Source of the DNA: Eutypa lata
Taxonomy: Eukaryota > Ascomycota > Sordariomycetes > Xylariales > Diatrypaceae
NCBI GenBank assembly: GCA_022661535.1
Contig: JAKULF010000010.1
Coordinates: 1,798,001 to 1,862,000, forward strand
Length of the DNA stretch: 64,000 bases
Direction: 5' to 3'
Shown: positions 44,108 to 56,792 of the stretch, piece after piece
How positions within the stretch are numbered: position 1 is the stretch's first letter
How the letters are laid out: each line of letters opens with the position of its first letter
The notes under the pieces: model-generated
The model's input: the letters and a program-made list of their open reading frames with translations, nothing else
Told to the model about the DNA's origin: nothing
Database searches by the model: none
Position numbers and translations under genes: made by a program

Positions 44108-46165
44108 ATGTTAAGAACACCTGGGGGATTCCTCTCCCGGTTCACGACGGCGACGACGACGACGCGCACGCCGCAATATCAGGCTCTGCAGCCAGCAGAG
44201 GAACAAGATGACGAGGAGTCCTCCAACTACTCCCTCACCGACGACCCGGAGGGGCGTTTGGCATCATCGCAGCGGCGCAAGAACCGCGAAGGCGGTCACG
44301 TGACCGTGACGCCGGAGGACGACCGGCGCGTGCTGCGCAGCATCGACCTGGTGATCCTGCCCATCATGCTGACGGTGTACTTCCTGCAGTCGATCGACAA
44401 GTCGGCGCTGGCCTACTCGTCGATGTTCGGCCTCATCGAGGACACGGGCCTCGAGGGCGACCAGTACGGCTGGCTGAACAGCATCGTGTACGTGGCCCAG
44501 CTGATCATGCAGCCGCCTCTGGCCTGGCTGCTGGTCCGGCTGCCGATTGCGAGGTTCACCAGCGTCATGGTATTTGCTTGGGTGGGTTTCTTTTCTTTCT
44601 TGTCCTTTGGTGGCATGCCTGTATGCCTAATCGCCAGACGAACCTAAAGTACTTACATATAAGCCCTAGGGTGCTACTTTAACCTACATGGCCATGGCGA
44701 AAAGTTTCCACAGCCTATTGATAGCGAGGTTCTTCCTGGGCGCTTTCGAGGCTTCTGTCGGACCGGCCTTCATTGCCATCACCGCCATATGGTGGAAGCG
44801 AGGGGAACAGACCGCGCGGACCAGCTATTGGTATGCGATGAACGGAATCACGGTCATGGTACGCTTGTTAAGCACATCGATAGAAGCTTACTTATCTAAC
44901 CGAATTCTAGTTCGGTAGTTTGATTACCCATGGACTTGGCCATATTGGAGGGAGTTTGCACTCTTACCAGGTACGAAGTTCCAATATTTCCCGTGAACCA
45001 TATCACCAACTACCCGCAGTTGGCACAAAGCGATTATCCATGCGTCTTTATGTCAAAGTGGTCGTCATGATTATGATCCTTCTCGAGATTCCTCACTTGG
45101 TAGTAGACTACTGACAGCGCCAACCAACTTCAAGATTATCTTCATCTTCTTCGGCGTCATTACCGTCGGGTTCAGCTTCGTCATGTGGACTTACATGCCC
45201 GATTCGCCCGCCGAAGCCAAGTTCCTGGACGATCACGACAAGCTGGTCGCGCTGGAGCGGCTGCGAATGAACCAGATGGGCGTCGCCTCGGGGGAGTGGC
45301 GGCATGACCATCTGAAGGAGTCGTTCTCGGACCCGAAGACCTACCTCTGGTTCGCCTTGCTGTTCTCCATCAGCATCCCCTCTGGCGGCATTGCCGCGTT
45401 CGGCCCCTTGATCATAGGGGCGTTCGGGTTCGACAACTTCACGGCTATCCTCATGAATATCCCGTTCGGTGCCATACAGCTGACTACTACCCTCGGCGCG
45501 GCTCTTCTCGCGCAGCGGATCAAGAAGAAAGGCCCCGTTATCGCCTTGCTCTGCGCTCCGCCTGCCCTCGGTTGCGTTGTCCTCATGGCAACACCTCATG
45601 ACTCCTTACATCAAGTGCGGTTGTTGACTGGTTACTACCTCCTCGCTTTCTTCCCCGGAATTAGTAAGTTTCTTATACTTCCTCCATCCTGCTATCTCTA
45701 TACTGACACCTAGCAGCTCCCCTCATATTCTCCTGGTCTGCGCAAAACACAGCCGGTGATACCAAACGTAAATGCAACAACGCCATACTTCTGATCGGCT
45801 CCTGCATAGGCAATGTCATCGGCCCCCTCCTGTACAGGCAAGATGAAGCCCCCGAGTACACGCGCGGTCTGCAGTCCAACTTCTTATGCTACATCTGGAT
45901 CATGGTCCTCGTCGCCATAACCATGCGGTATCTGAGTAGCCTTAACAAGAGCCACGCGAGAAGGAGAGTTGCCATGGGGAAAAGCGCCGTGATCGTCGAT
46001 CTCAGCCTGGACTCTCCGGATGAAGCCGCTGCCCGCCGGGCTCAGCATGCTGCTGCTGCGGATGGAGAGGCGGGGGAGAATGCTAGCGAGTCCCACAGGG
46101 TGGGTGGGAGTGCGTTTGAGAACCGAACTGATTTGCAAAATGAGGATTTCGTCTTCGTCTATTGA
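44108..46165 (+). CDS. MFS transporter, Dal5/allantoate permease (ACS) type
   Basis: Exons 44108-44581, 44670-44858, 44911-44970, 45135-45663 and 45717-46165 give 566 residues. An acidic/Thr-rich cytosolic N-terminus is followed by RVLRSIDLVILPIMLTVYFL and QSIDKSALAYSSMFGLIED, characteristic of anion:cation symporters. Further on: LLIARFFLGAFEASVGPAFI, MNGITVMFGSLITHGLGHI, IIFIFFGVITVGFSFVMWTY, GPLIIGAFGFDNFTAILMNI and the diagnostic SWSAQNTAGDTKR. Twelve helices are expected. These proteins take up organic anions such as allantoate, nicotinate or peptides at the plasma membrane; the substrate here is unknown. The fourth exon begins after an AAG acceptor chosen to keep frame; the fifth acceptor is TAGCAG, so the product may differ by one Ala. 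A Met upstream would need a non-ATG start, so 44108 is used. Confidence 0.85.
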
Positions 46166-47190
46166 AGAAAGGACTGGTTAGTAGAGCTCTCTACTGCGTT
46201 GTTTGCTACCTATCATTAGAGGTGCAACGGTTATTGTATTATGTATTGTATGTGAAGTTCGAGGACATCGTGAAGACAAGCACACACACTAGACGAATGC
46301 TGCGCACAGCCTTCTGTACCCCATCACTGAGCTGCCAAGCTTGTATGTAGAGCTTGAGGGATGGTTTAAGCCACCGAGAAGACCTCTTGCTTTATGGCCT
46401 GTGGCGATAGTTGGCGTAGCACAGGTCTCTCTGGCAGCGAGGCTGAGGCGGGAATAACTAGGAAGAGAATCGGGGTCATCGACAGCTCCGTTGTACTCAT
46501 CAAGAACGGGTTGATTGATGTGGAGGCCGGAGACCCCCGTGCCAAAACGGAGCCTGGGCGCTTTTGAATCTTAGAGAAGGCGGTTCCGGTTGGCAGGTCA
46601 GAATCAGGGAGAGGAAGGTAGATCGGGATGAGCTATCTAGCCGCAGATATCATCGTGCCGCATTAGTTAGTGACTTTGCAAGCACACTGAATTCTAAATG
46701 CGGCTAGTATACAACATGGGACCTCCTCATACGTATCAGGGTGGCGTAGAGTATTAGGTACTTCTAAGAATAGAGGGTTTTGCTTATCTATCATGTAACT
46801 AGAAACAAATTCAACAACGTGATGATTATGGAGGACATTATAAATATTAGTAACTACGCGTGAAGGAATACCATGGGGTGATTAGATAGTTGAATGTTGA
46901 ACACCGGTTTTACAACTGCATGTACTTTAAGAAGCATCGTGAGGATTCGTTATCACAGCTCAGACATAGTCAAGGTAAACACTTCGACAGCAGTAAATAC
47001 GGGCAACTCATGAACCGTCCTTGGCTACCGGAAGTAATCAGGTCCCACATCCATCTCGTGACAGTTTGAATTAATACCCAAATTCCTTAACAAGGGGCAA
47101 GTATCTCCAAAAGGAAATAGATAACAGATAACACCAGAAGGAAAGAAGGGAAAAAACAAGATCGAAAAAAAGGTCTTCAAAAAAGTTCCT
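46166..47190. other. Gene-poor region, first part
   Basis: About 1 kb with no supported gene. The first few hundred bases are probably the 3' UTR of the transporter gene. Confidence 0.5.
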
Positions 47191-47345
47191 AAAAAAACGT
47201 TCCCTGTTCAGGATTCGAACCCACCCAAAAAAAAATAAGCGAAGGGGTGCAGGGTCCCAGGGGAATTGGGAAAGGAGATAGAACTGAGAGATGAAGAATG
47301 TGTAATAAAGCCGACCGCGAGACGGTACCACTGCACCAAGGGTGT
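47191..47345 (-). ncRNA. tRNA-like element (A box, B box, T-run), probably a relic
   Basis: On the minus strand TGGTGCAGTGG (47338-47328) fits an A box, GGTTCGAATCC (47221-47211) is a perfect B box, and a run of seven T (47197-47191) follows some 13 nt later, as for Pol III terminators. The boxes are about 117 nt apart, so a real tRNA would need an intron of about 70 nt. The acceptor strands on either side do not pair well (I tried ACACCCT against ACAGGGA) and I cannot place an anticodon. A tRNA pseudogene or the head of a tRNA-derived SINE is more likely than a working tRNA. Confidence 0.35.
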
Positions 47346-49075
47346 GAAGATTCAGCTACTTCGCTGAATATTTTACATGTTATTATGCCTTATACCTTCG
47401 TTTACACTAGTCAGATTTGAAAATAGGTGCGCCTTTCTAAGTGCGTCACATGATTGTTGTCACGACCGGCACGTGCCTGACTGGTCTGTATACAGTAGGT
47501 ACGTGTATACCTAGGTAGGTAGGTAGGTAGACATCACCTTGGAGATGACCCTGGAGATGCAGGATGGACTCCTAAGGAACACCTAGAGGTAGGTATGTAT
47601 AGTTGTTGTTATGGTAAGGCTTTCATTCACTTTTTACACTATATCTACCTGAATAAGAAGCTAGGTAAAGCTTTCTGACATGAAACCTACTCACTTACCT
47701 ACCTACCTAGTTTCCTCTTCCCTCCCCAGTCTAATATACCCATTCACCTTATCATGGAGGTCCGTAGATGCGGCGCCATCATACTTAATGCCGTCATAGT
47801 TGTTGTGCCTTTGGGCTAGTTTAGTCCTATTGGTACTGGAAGAAGAAGGAGAAGAAGAAGATTCCATTGCTACAGTGACAGATGACCTGCGTGTAGTCTC
47901 GGCACCACTCGTACGGATTAGATTTATTCAAATATTCCAGGGGTTTAGATCCTTTTTTTTTATGAATAGTCATAGGCGTTACCTACCAACATAAAATGCT
48001 ATACAATGCTGCGTTCATACTTATACTCATACTTCACAAACACTATCACCAGTTGCAATCTCACCAAGGCATCCATCTACTTATACGGCAAACTACGAAG
48101 CATCCCCTACGAGCACACCTACCTATGGTTAGAAGCCCCTAAGCCCCTAGTTAGGTCAAAGCCGGATAGTGAAATATCTTGGAAAAAACGAAGTGCTATT
48201 CTAACGTTAACCCACGCATGAAGGAATGGTAGGACGACGAGTTGTATATATTTCGAGCAAAGAGGGGCTTCTTCTGTGGTCAAGTCAGCCCTGAGGCTCT
48301 ACGGTTGTTCTGCCTTCTATACCTATAATTGGTTGCCGTTCATTGATGCTTCGAGCATAGCATATATACTTCCTTAAGCTGGTTGCCTAGACTCTTATCA
48401 ACCTTGGCTACATCTGCCAAGCTACAGTGGCTGAGTTGACGCCTGGCTACTTACCTACTAGCCACCTATTTTTGGCCCCCCCGCCGTCTTAAATTTCACC
48501 TACGTATACGAAAACCACACAGTTTTAGCGCCCATCAAGCCTTAGATACTCCGTATATGAGATGAAAACTATGAAGACGTAGTCTCAGGACTATACGTGT
48601 ATACTTCAACTACATGACGTCATTCGAGGATATGCTTACGCACGCACATATATAATTCTTTCACAGCCGCGTACTTTCATGGTCAGAATGCTAGTAGAGT
48701 AGAGTAGAGCACGCCCATTTCACAAGCCAAGAGATAGATGGACCAGGGATTCGGGTCCATGGTAGCAGGCAAAAATCGGTGAACCATGAATTGTCATTCG
48801 TTGCTAGAGAAGACTGTCGTCAAAAAGGGGAAGAAGGGGATCCCTGAAAAGGGGAAATTCGCAGCTCAAACCCAGACTCCCATCCTGCGTAGTGCTTCTG
48901 AGCAGACACACAAAAGAACCCAGCTCGATGATCCATACCTGCAGCAGCAGCAGCAGCAGCCTCGATCCCCCCAAAAGACGAAACAAGAGACAACAGAAAT
49001 GGAGAGCTCGTGACAACATAAGAGTGGGTATGGCCAATCATTAGAGCGCGGTGCGGACCCTGAACGTCTTAACAT
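47346..49075. other. Gene-poor region, second part
   Basis: About 1.7 kb without a supported gene. It is dense in TAGG/CCTA words (47505-47531, 47693-47710). A Gln-run frame at 48786-49013 overlaps CAG repeats and has no family resemblance. The right end holds the 3' UTR of the calmodulin gene. Confidence 0.5.
47512..47530. repeat. (TAGG)n array
   Basis: About five tandem TAGG units, the densest of the intergenic copies. Confidence 0.85.
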
Positions 49076-50235
<1,160 letters not shown>

Positions 50236-51534
50236 TATTACGGTTGGAATTTGATCTTTTGGAAGTTGGTGCAATATTGTTCAATGTTTACTCGGTGAAT
50301 GATTTGTCGGTATGGAATGTCAATAGTGCAAGCAGGTCCAACAAGTCGCAAAGTGGAAAGTTTATGCCAAGTTCAAAGGTAAGGTCAAGTTTCTTTGTTC
50401 TAGTTGTTAAGGCAGGAAGAGGGGCTATCTAGCTATTAAATCTAGCTAGCTTGTTTTACAAAATGACCAGGGTCATGCAAGTGCTGCCTCTTTGTATCAC
50501 TGGCAAGGCTGTGTGTGTGCAAGCCTACTGCTGCTGGGGGGTTGCTGCGGCGCTGCTGGGCCGCCAGAGTGGGCGTTGGATGACGATTTTAGGGAGTCTA
50601 GAATAACCATTGTACGGCTTGTGCGAGTTACATATCCTAGCACAGCTGGCACGTTAGGCTGATTCGTACTTCTGGCTTGGCACAAACAAACCACCAACCA
50701 CCTATCACTAGAGTTAAACACAGAAGTGACCAGAATACCCAAAATGCCCAGTTACCGGCACCTGCTGTCAGCCTATGTTGCCCGCATATAACTTTGTGGT
50801 AATTCCCAGTTCTTGGCCCGGCATTTCGGCACTGCAATTCACTTTTTCTGCCTGAAGGTTAATATGTATGATAAGGAGGGAGGCTGCCCAGCCTACATGT
50901 GTACATACACCCAGACAACTTCCAAGGTGTAAGGTTACATTACATAAGCTGAGGGCTCCCTTAGCTGTGGCTAGGATTACCTAATAAGGAACCTTCATTA
51001 CACGCTAGGTCCCTGGTTAGGAACTTAGTGCTACGAAGTAACTAGAGCCTCTAGCATTGCAGGAACCCCCCGTAATGCTACGTCAGCTCATTATACTGAG
51101 CTTACATATGTCTTCATAGATAATTGTACAATACAACGAGGCAAGCCGATCTTGTACAATCCAATACAAGCATTCCAGGGCGATAGCTATTATTATTACC
51201 ATTATTACCAGCCTTGCATTAGGAAAAAAGATTGCTATCAGCGATCAATTGATGGTTTATGTGAAACTTTGCAAATCATCACCAGATTCTATACTGGACA
51301 CTTTGTAGCTCACATACTGCATACACACATACCTACCTACATAGCTATTAACTAGTAGGTACCTTACACATTACATACATTTACACGCATTCTGTTCCCA
51401 GCCAACCAACGAACGATACGATATACAATATAGCTACGCATAAACCCGTCATAGAACTTTCCATTTCAACATCCCTTAAAACATAATCGCCCAAATCGCC
51501 GAAAACTGACACTCTCTTCCCGCCGGCGTCCGCC
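50236..51534. promoter_or_regulatory. Divergent region, calmodulin / t-SNARE
   Basis: About 1.3 kb between two divergent starts, holding both promoters. No further gene is supported; small frames on the minus strand (50497-50742) look non-coding. Confidence 0.45.
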
Positions 51535-53168
51535 ATGTGGCGAGACCGCACCAATCTGTAAGCTGTCCTCACCATCATTGCAAATGCCACCACCACATAT
51601 CATAAAATCAACTGGGCTGACCGTTGCTTCTCGCCCTCCAATCTCAGCTACATATCGTACCGGCAATCGTACGCCCACCACCCAGCCAAGAAGACGCGCT
51701 ATGGACCTGGACCTGGGTCCAGCTTCGGCGGCGGCGGCAACAATGGCCGCGGGGGCGGCGAAGACCAGCAAGGTCTGCTATCGCATACGGACGACTTCTA
51801 CAACGACCTGGACCACGACGACGGCGACGCGGTGATCGAGATGGACGTGCTGCCGCCGCGGTGGGCCGACGTAGGGGACGAGGTGACGGAGCTCCTGGGC
51901 GACATCGCGCGCAAGTCGCAGGCGCTCGAGCGCCTGCACCAGAAGCACGTCCTGCCGGTATTCGGGGACGACGAGTCGGACGACGACGACGACGCCAACA
52001 ACAACAACAACAATTCCTCTAGCGCTGCTGCGGCGCGCCGCGCCGAGGAGGCCGAGATCGAGCGCCTCACCCAGGCCATCACCCGCGGGTTCCACGACTG
52101 CCACCGCGCCATCCAGCGCGTGGAGCGCATGGTGCGCGATAATGGGAAGGGGGTAAACCAGACGATGATGACTAGGGCCGAGGAGACCATGGCGAAGAAT
52201 GTCCAGATTAGCCTTGCGGCTCGGGTCCAGGAGGCTAGTGCGAACTTCCGGAAGAAGCAGAGCGCTTATTTGAAGAGTGTGTTGTTTTCTTTTCTGCCGC
52301 TTTTATTTTCTAAGTGTATATCTGTCTATCTATATTCCTCTATATATTTCCTCCCTCTGCAGCCCGTTGGGTTGGTTTGGCCGCAAACCCCCCGGACGAG
52401 GCTACGGAGGGAGGAAAGGAGAGGTTGATGGATGGATGCAGCAGGCTGTATGCATACGTTGCTGACCATTGACTAACTAACTACCCAACCCCAGAACTCC
52501 GCGGGATGTCCGGCCTCGGCACGAACTCGCCCATACCAGGGGACCGATCAACCTTCACCTCATCGGCGCTGATGACGACCTCAGCGGCAACAACAACGAC
52601 ATCAACATACGCAGCGGACCCATCCCTCCTCGAATCCGACGCCGACCGATCGTACTCACAATCGGCGCTACAGCAAGTCTCCTCTCACCAACACCAGCAA
52701 CCACAGCAACAATTACAACAACAACAACAGCTCCGGAACCGAAGCAACAAAAACGACGCCGTCATATCGCAGCGCGAGCGCGAGATCGAGGACATCGCGC
52801 AGGGCATCATCGAGCTCGCCGACATCTTCCGGGATCTGCACACCATGGTCATAGACCAGGGCACGATGCTCGACCGCATCGACTACAACGTCGAGAGCAT
52901 GGCGGTCGACGTCAAGGCGGCGGACCGCGAGCTCGGCGTCGCCGCGGGCTACCAGCGCCGCACCACGAAGCGGAAGCTCATCCTGTTGCTGGTGCTGCTG
53001 ATTGTCGGGGCGATTATACTTTTGGTCTTGAAACCGAAGAGGTATAGTAGTGGTGGAGGCGGAGGTGGTGGAGGAGGAGGAGGAGGAGGTAGTGGTGGTG
53101 AGGGTGATGGTGGAGGTGGTAATGATGGTGGAGGTGGTGGTGATATGGGACAGGCGGACGCGGGGTGA
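51535..53168 (+). CDS. TLG2: t-SNARE, Tlg2/syntaxin-16 type
   Basis: Exons 51535-51557, 51648-52276 and 52495-53168 give 441 residues. The start MWRDRTNLYISYRQSYAHHP is the Tlg2/syntaxin-16 N-terminal motif that binds the SM protein Vps45. An Habc-type helical region follows (PPRWADVGDEVTELLGDIA to YLKKLRGMSG). The Qa-SNARE motif (about 309-375) contains ADIFRDLHTMVIDQGTMLDR, with the zero-layer Gln in IDQG. One membrane helix (about 379-396, LILLLVLLIVGAIILLVL) anchors it. Tlg2 mediates endosome-to-TGN fusion. Unusual: runs of Asp and Asn at about 116-130, a long Gln/His run before the SNARE motif, and about 45 Gly-rich residues after the membrane helix that would face the lumen. Most Tlg2 proteins have some tail but not a Gly run of this kind, as far as I know. 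Confidence 0.9.
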
Positions 53169-53715
53169 ATGGGTAAAGTGAGTGAGTGAGTGAGTGAGTG
53201 AGCGACTGTGTTGATGAAATAGATGTACGACGACGATTTTGTAGACAAGAGGGTATTGGTTGGTTGGCTGGCTGGTTGGTTGATTATTGGTTTATCAACA
53301 GATTTAATATGTGAGATGAAAGATTCAAGACCATTACCTACGTACCTACCTACCCGCCTACCTACTTCCCTATCCGACCAAACAAACAAGCAAGCAAGCA
53401 AGCACGAATAAGAGCAAGCAGGGCTTGTATCCTTATTATTAAAATTAAAAGAAAAAAAAGATGTAATACTAGACGATATCTAATGACGGTTATATACCTA
53501 CATCATAACTATCTTTTATGGGATTTCATGAGGGTTCCTCTTTACGGCTATGTATTTGTTCAACGGAGAGACTGCCGCAGTTCAATATTATTTATTTATC
53601 CATCTATGTATGCCGGGTATCAATATAGTATAAGTAGCGAGGTTTACACGTAGGTATATATATACACACAAACAAGTTATATATATACATAAACAAAGAA
53701 ACACAAAAACCTCAC
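53169..53715. other. Convergent intergenic region
   Basis: Begins with six or more GTGA units (53178-53202). TTGGTTGGCTGGCTGGTTGGTTG and ACCTACGTACCTACCTACC words follow (53257-53282, 53336-53365). Holds the two 3' ends; no gene. Confidence 0.55.
53178..53202. repeat. (GTGA)n microsatellite
   Basis: Six tandem GTGA units just after the stop codon of the t-SNARE gene. Confidence 0.85.
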
Positions 53716-56298
53716 TCACAGCACCAGAAGCCGGGGCTGAATGGGCCTCTTGTTCATCCTGTGGAGGTAGGCGAAGTTGTCGGCGGACTTGGCGCGGCCG
53801 CGCCTCTCGACCTGGGCGCGCAGTTCGTCCAGGGGCGGGAGGAGGCCGAGGCTCGTGCCCCAGGCGCGGTCGAGGAGGCCCTTCATCTCGGGGAGCGAGA
53901 GGACGTTGTTGGCGCGCGCGCGGTGCAGGTCCTCCTTGGTGTGCACGGCCGTGCCGTAGAGGTCGACGAGCCGGTTCGTCACGGCCTTGGCCACCTGCGC
54001 CTTCCGCAGGTAGACGCCGCGGTCGCGCAGCAGGGAGAGGAGCCGCACGGCCCGGCCGCAGTGGAAGTCGCGGGGCTCGCGCGGGCCGTCGGTGGCGGTG
54101 GCGCTGATCGGGGCCGCCGCCGCGCGTGCTGGCAGCAGTTTGTGGTGCGGGGGCTGGACGAGCGTCGCTTGGAAGGCCCACCGCACCAGCGATTGGATCA
54201 TCTTGGTGTCGAAGATCTGGTGCAGCGGGTGCAGGCCCGCCGTGTTGGGGAGGTCCCGGGGCACGTAGACGCCGAGGAGGTTCTCGACGCCCATCAGCGG
54301 CTGCTTCATGGGTTCGGGGATGTCGTCGAGGTGCACCGGCATGAAGCCGGGCCGGGACGAGGACCGGGACGACGTGAACAGGGACACCAGCTCGAGGCAG
54401 AGGTTCTCCAAGTCGTCCAAGCTGCCCTGCTTGCCGAGGCTCTGCAGTAGCTGTCTCCAGCAGGCGACCGGTACCGGCACGTCCATGGAGACGAGCCGCA
54501 GGCAGACGCGCAGGTAGAACGTCGTGGTCTCGAGGCTGCCGGGCCTAAACTTGTTGACCCGAACCTGGTCATACAAGCTTTGGAAGATAAGATCAGCCTG
54601 GTCGGAGTCGATCCCTATTTTCATCGCTCGCATATCGTCCAGCGCTCTAAACAGGCCCCGTGGATCCCGGTTGAGGAAGCAGGCCCGCAGGACAGCATTC
54701 GCCGACTCTCGCGTCATCTTTTGCATGATGATGATTCTCGCGGCCAGCAACAGGCGGTAGGTCCGCCAATCACCTGAATCCATCGTGGTTTCTAGGAGCC
54801 GAGCTAAGAGTTGAGGATCATCGAAAACGTCTGGGTGGAAGTCGCTCTGTAATAGATCAAACAGAAGTTCATCATCCTTAACCTTGACAAAGTAAAGCAG
54901 TATCCTGAGGTAATTGGAGTCGACAACGGTGATACCATGAGCTTGCAGCTGGTCGATGCGTTTGGACACGCCCTCCGAAGATTCCTCTCGAAGAGCAATA
55001 GACTGGAGCGATAGAGGACCGATCTGCTCAATGCCCAAGGCAGCGACTGTGGAGATCGCGGTGTTTGTGCTGATCCAGGAACTAGCAAACCATTTAGATC
55101 CAAGTGAATCATTGTAGTTCTTGACCGAAATGCCAAAGGTTTCTCCGTGCACACGGTTGAAAAATTCTCGAGACACGTCAGGCACCTCTTTTCCCACTCC
55201 TTCTACTTCTTCTTCTTCTGCAAAAGAATGGTCTTGGCTGACAGCTGCTGACTCCTTAGGATGCAAAGATCGTTTCGGGAAATAGCCTTGAAGATACCTC
55301 AAGAATGGCCGAACGGGGACAGGCAACATGGGGACGTCATCGCGCTGAATCAAGACATCCCGCCACGAGATAGCCAGCCCAGCCTCCCCACGTGCATACA
55401 AGTAGGGGACGAGTTTGTCGTAGAGCTGACGGTTTGGGTTCAGGATATATAGCGACTGGAGTGTGAAGGACCGATATAGCTCCGTCTCGCTAGCGAACTG
55501 CTTCAAGATCTCGGCAAATTCTTCAGGGCCGGGGTAGAAAGTGGGCATGAGCCGCAGATGCCATTGTAAGACCTGACTATGTTGTCTGGACCTTAAGAAA
55601 TGTGTCATGATGGTCGAATAGAGACGCGGCCACTTGACTTCGTACGTTGCATACATCCATTCGCTGTAAACGTAGACACTCTGCAAAAACTTGCTGTCGT
55701 CCGACCTGATCGCTGCCTCTAGGATAGTCTGCCAGAAGACGGGTGCTAACGGGCTCTCGACATCGTATAAGAATTTGCGGCCCCAAAGAGCCTTCCATAC
55801 TTTATGGGTGCCGAGGTCGCCATTTATTCTTGCCTGGTAGTCAAACAAGCAACTCCACAAGGTGAGATCACCACGATGTTCTACCTTGTCTACCAACAGA
55901 AGCGATCGCCAACCTTTTGCCGGTCCTTCGCGAGTAAAGTCGGTCTCGACGGCAAGACGAGAAGAGTCACGCAATAAAGCTCTCCATTTTGTAAACAACT
56001 CGTTGTGTTGCGTCAAGGACTTAAGGGGACCCGGGTTCGGTGGTGGTGCAAGTGACTTCACAGAAATACCCGTTCCGTCAAGAACTGCGGGTGGGGAGGG
56101 CACATCGGTAACAGCCTCGAAGTTGATTGCAGCTACCGAATAAGGCTGCGTTCCCGTGGCATAGCCATGTTTCTGTCGTGCTCGCAACTGGAGATGCCAG
56201 ATGAAAGCTTGGTTGGATCGAGGTCGGAGATGAAGTCGTAGGTCGAGTAAGAAACGATGGAAGTTTACATCTCGAAAGGGTCGGGGCGCCAGTGGCAT
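53716..56298 (-). CDS. Mitochondrial PPR-like protein
   Basis: A single exon of 860 residues. The N-terminus (MPLAPRPFRDVNFHRFLLDL, then RLHLRPRS) is basic and without acids after the first Asp, as in mitochondrial presequences. The body is made of helical pairs with the spacing and hydrophobic pattern of pentatricopeptide repeats, for example KWPRLYSTIMTHFLRSRQHS, LLARLLETTMDSGDWRTYRL and ANAVLRACFLNRDPRGLFRA. It ends KRPIQPRLLVL. Fungal proteins of this size with such repeats bind mitochondrial RNAs or assist complex I assembly (CIA84 class); which one this is I cannot say. It is divergent from the Cox7-like gene (about 494 nt apart), which is an interesting but unproven pairing. No catalytic domain is seen. 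Confidence 0.65.
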   Translation of the reverse strand: MPLAPRPFRDVNFHRFLLDLRLHLRPRSNQAFIWHLQLRARQKHGYATGTQPYSVAAINFEAVTDVPSPPAVLDGTGISVKSLAPPPNPGPLKSLTQHNELFTKWRALLRDSSRLAVETDFTREGPAKGWRSLLLVDKVEHRGDLTLWSCLFDYQARINGDLGTHKVWKALWGRKFLYDVESPLAPVFWQTILEAAIRSDDSKFLQSVYVYSEWMYATYEVKWPRLYSTIMTHFLRSRQHSQVLQWHLRLMPTFYPGPEEFAEILKQFASETELYRSFTLQSLYILNPNRQLYDKLVPYLYARGEAGLAISWRDVLIQRDDVPMLPVPVRPFLRYLQGYFPKRSLHPKESAAVSQDHSFAEEEEVEGVGKEVPDVSREFFNRVHGETFGISVKNYNDSLGSKWFASSWISTNTAISTVAALGIEQIGPLSLQSIALREESSEGVSKRIDQLQAHGITVVDSNYLRILLYFVKVKDDELLFDLLQSDFHPDVFDDPQLLARLLETTMDSGDWRTYRLLLAARIIIMQKMTRESANAVLRACFLNRDPRGLFRALDDMRAMKIGIDSDQADLIFQSLYDQVRVNKFRPGSLETTTFYLRVCLRLVSMDVPVPVACWRQLLQSLGKQGSLDDLENLCLELVSLFTSSRSSSRPGFMPVHLDDIPEPMKQPLMGVENLLGVYVPRDLPNTAGLHPLHQIFDTKMIQSLVRWAFQATLVQPPHHKLLPARAAAAPISATATDGPREPRDFHCGRAVRLLSLLRDRGVYLRKAQVAKAVTNRLVDLYGTAVHTKEDLHRARANNVLSLPEMKGLLDRAWGTSLGLLPPLDELRAQVERRGRAKSADNFAYLHRMNKRPIQPRLLVL

Positions 56299-56792
56299 TA
56301 CTGCATACGATTACATGACAGGTGGCTAACTTGGTAATGTAGCTAGGCCAGTCTAAATGAAGCGGTCATAAATATATTGGAAATGAATTGGAATGAAGGC
56401 GTAGGTAGGTAGGTTAGCAATTAATTACCTACTTGAGGTGAAGATATCAAAAACTTGGAGAATAAATTATCTTTACCAGCGCGAGTTGCCCCACTACGAA
56501 GTACTCCCGATAAAATCATCAATCCCGACTTCCCGATGAGATGGAAAGAGCGATTACTTAGCCAGCTTTAGACGGTTATCCGAAGAATCTCCGCTTATTC
56601 ATCAAAGCAGTGTAGCTTGTCTCCGTATGAGCGAATGAGCATCGTGCCATTCATCAATTGGATTTCCATTCGACCTCACTGCCTCGATTGAAGCTTTCGT
56701 CGTTGTATACACACTCGCAAACACAGCTCTTCATCAACCACCCGAACCTCTAGCACTCAGCCCTACCGAAATAGTTCACCATACCCGACAAC
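56299..56792. promoter_or_regulatory. Divergent promoter region, PPR protein / Cox7-like
   Basis: 494 nt between the start codons. GTAGGTAGGTAGG lies at 56400-56413. No assignable factor site. Confidence 0.4.

Noticed and set aside
48786..49013. 75-codon frame with a Gln run
   Set aside because: The Gln run is a CAG microsatellite; no family resemblance and the region seems to be the 3' flank of calmodulin.
53761..54450. Plus-strand open frame of 229 codons
   Set aside because: Antisense shadow of the PPR-like gene in a GC-rich part.
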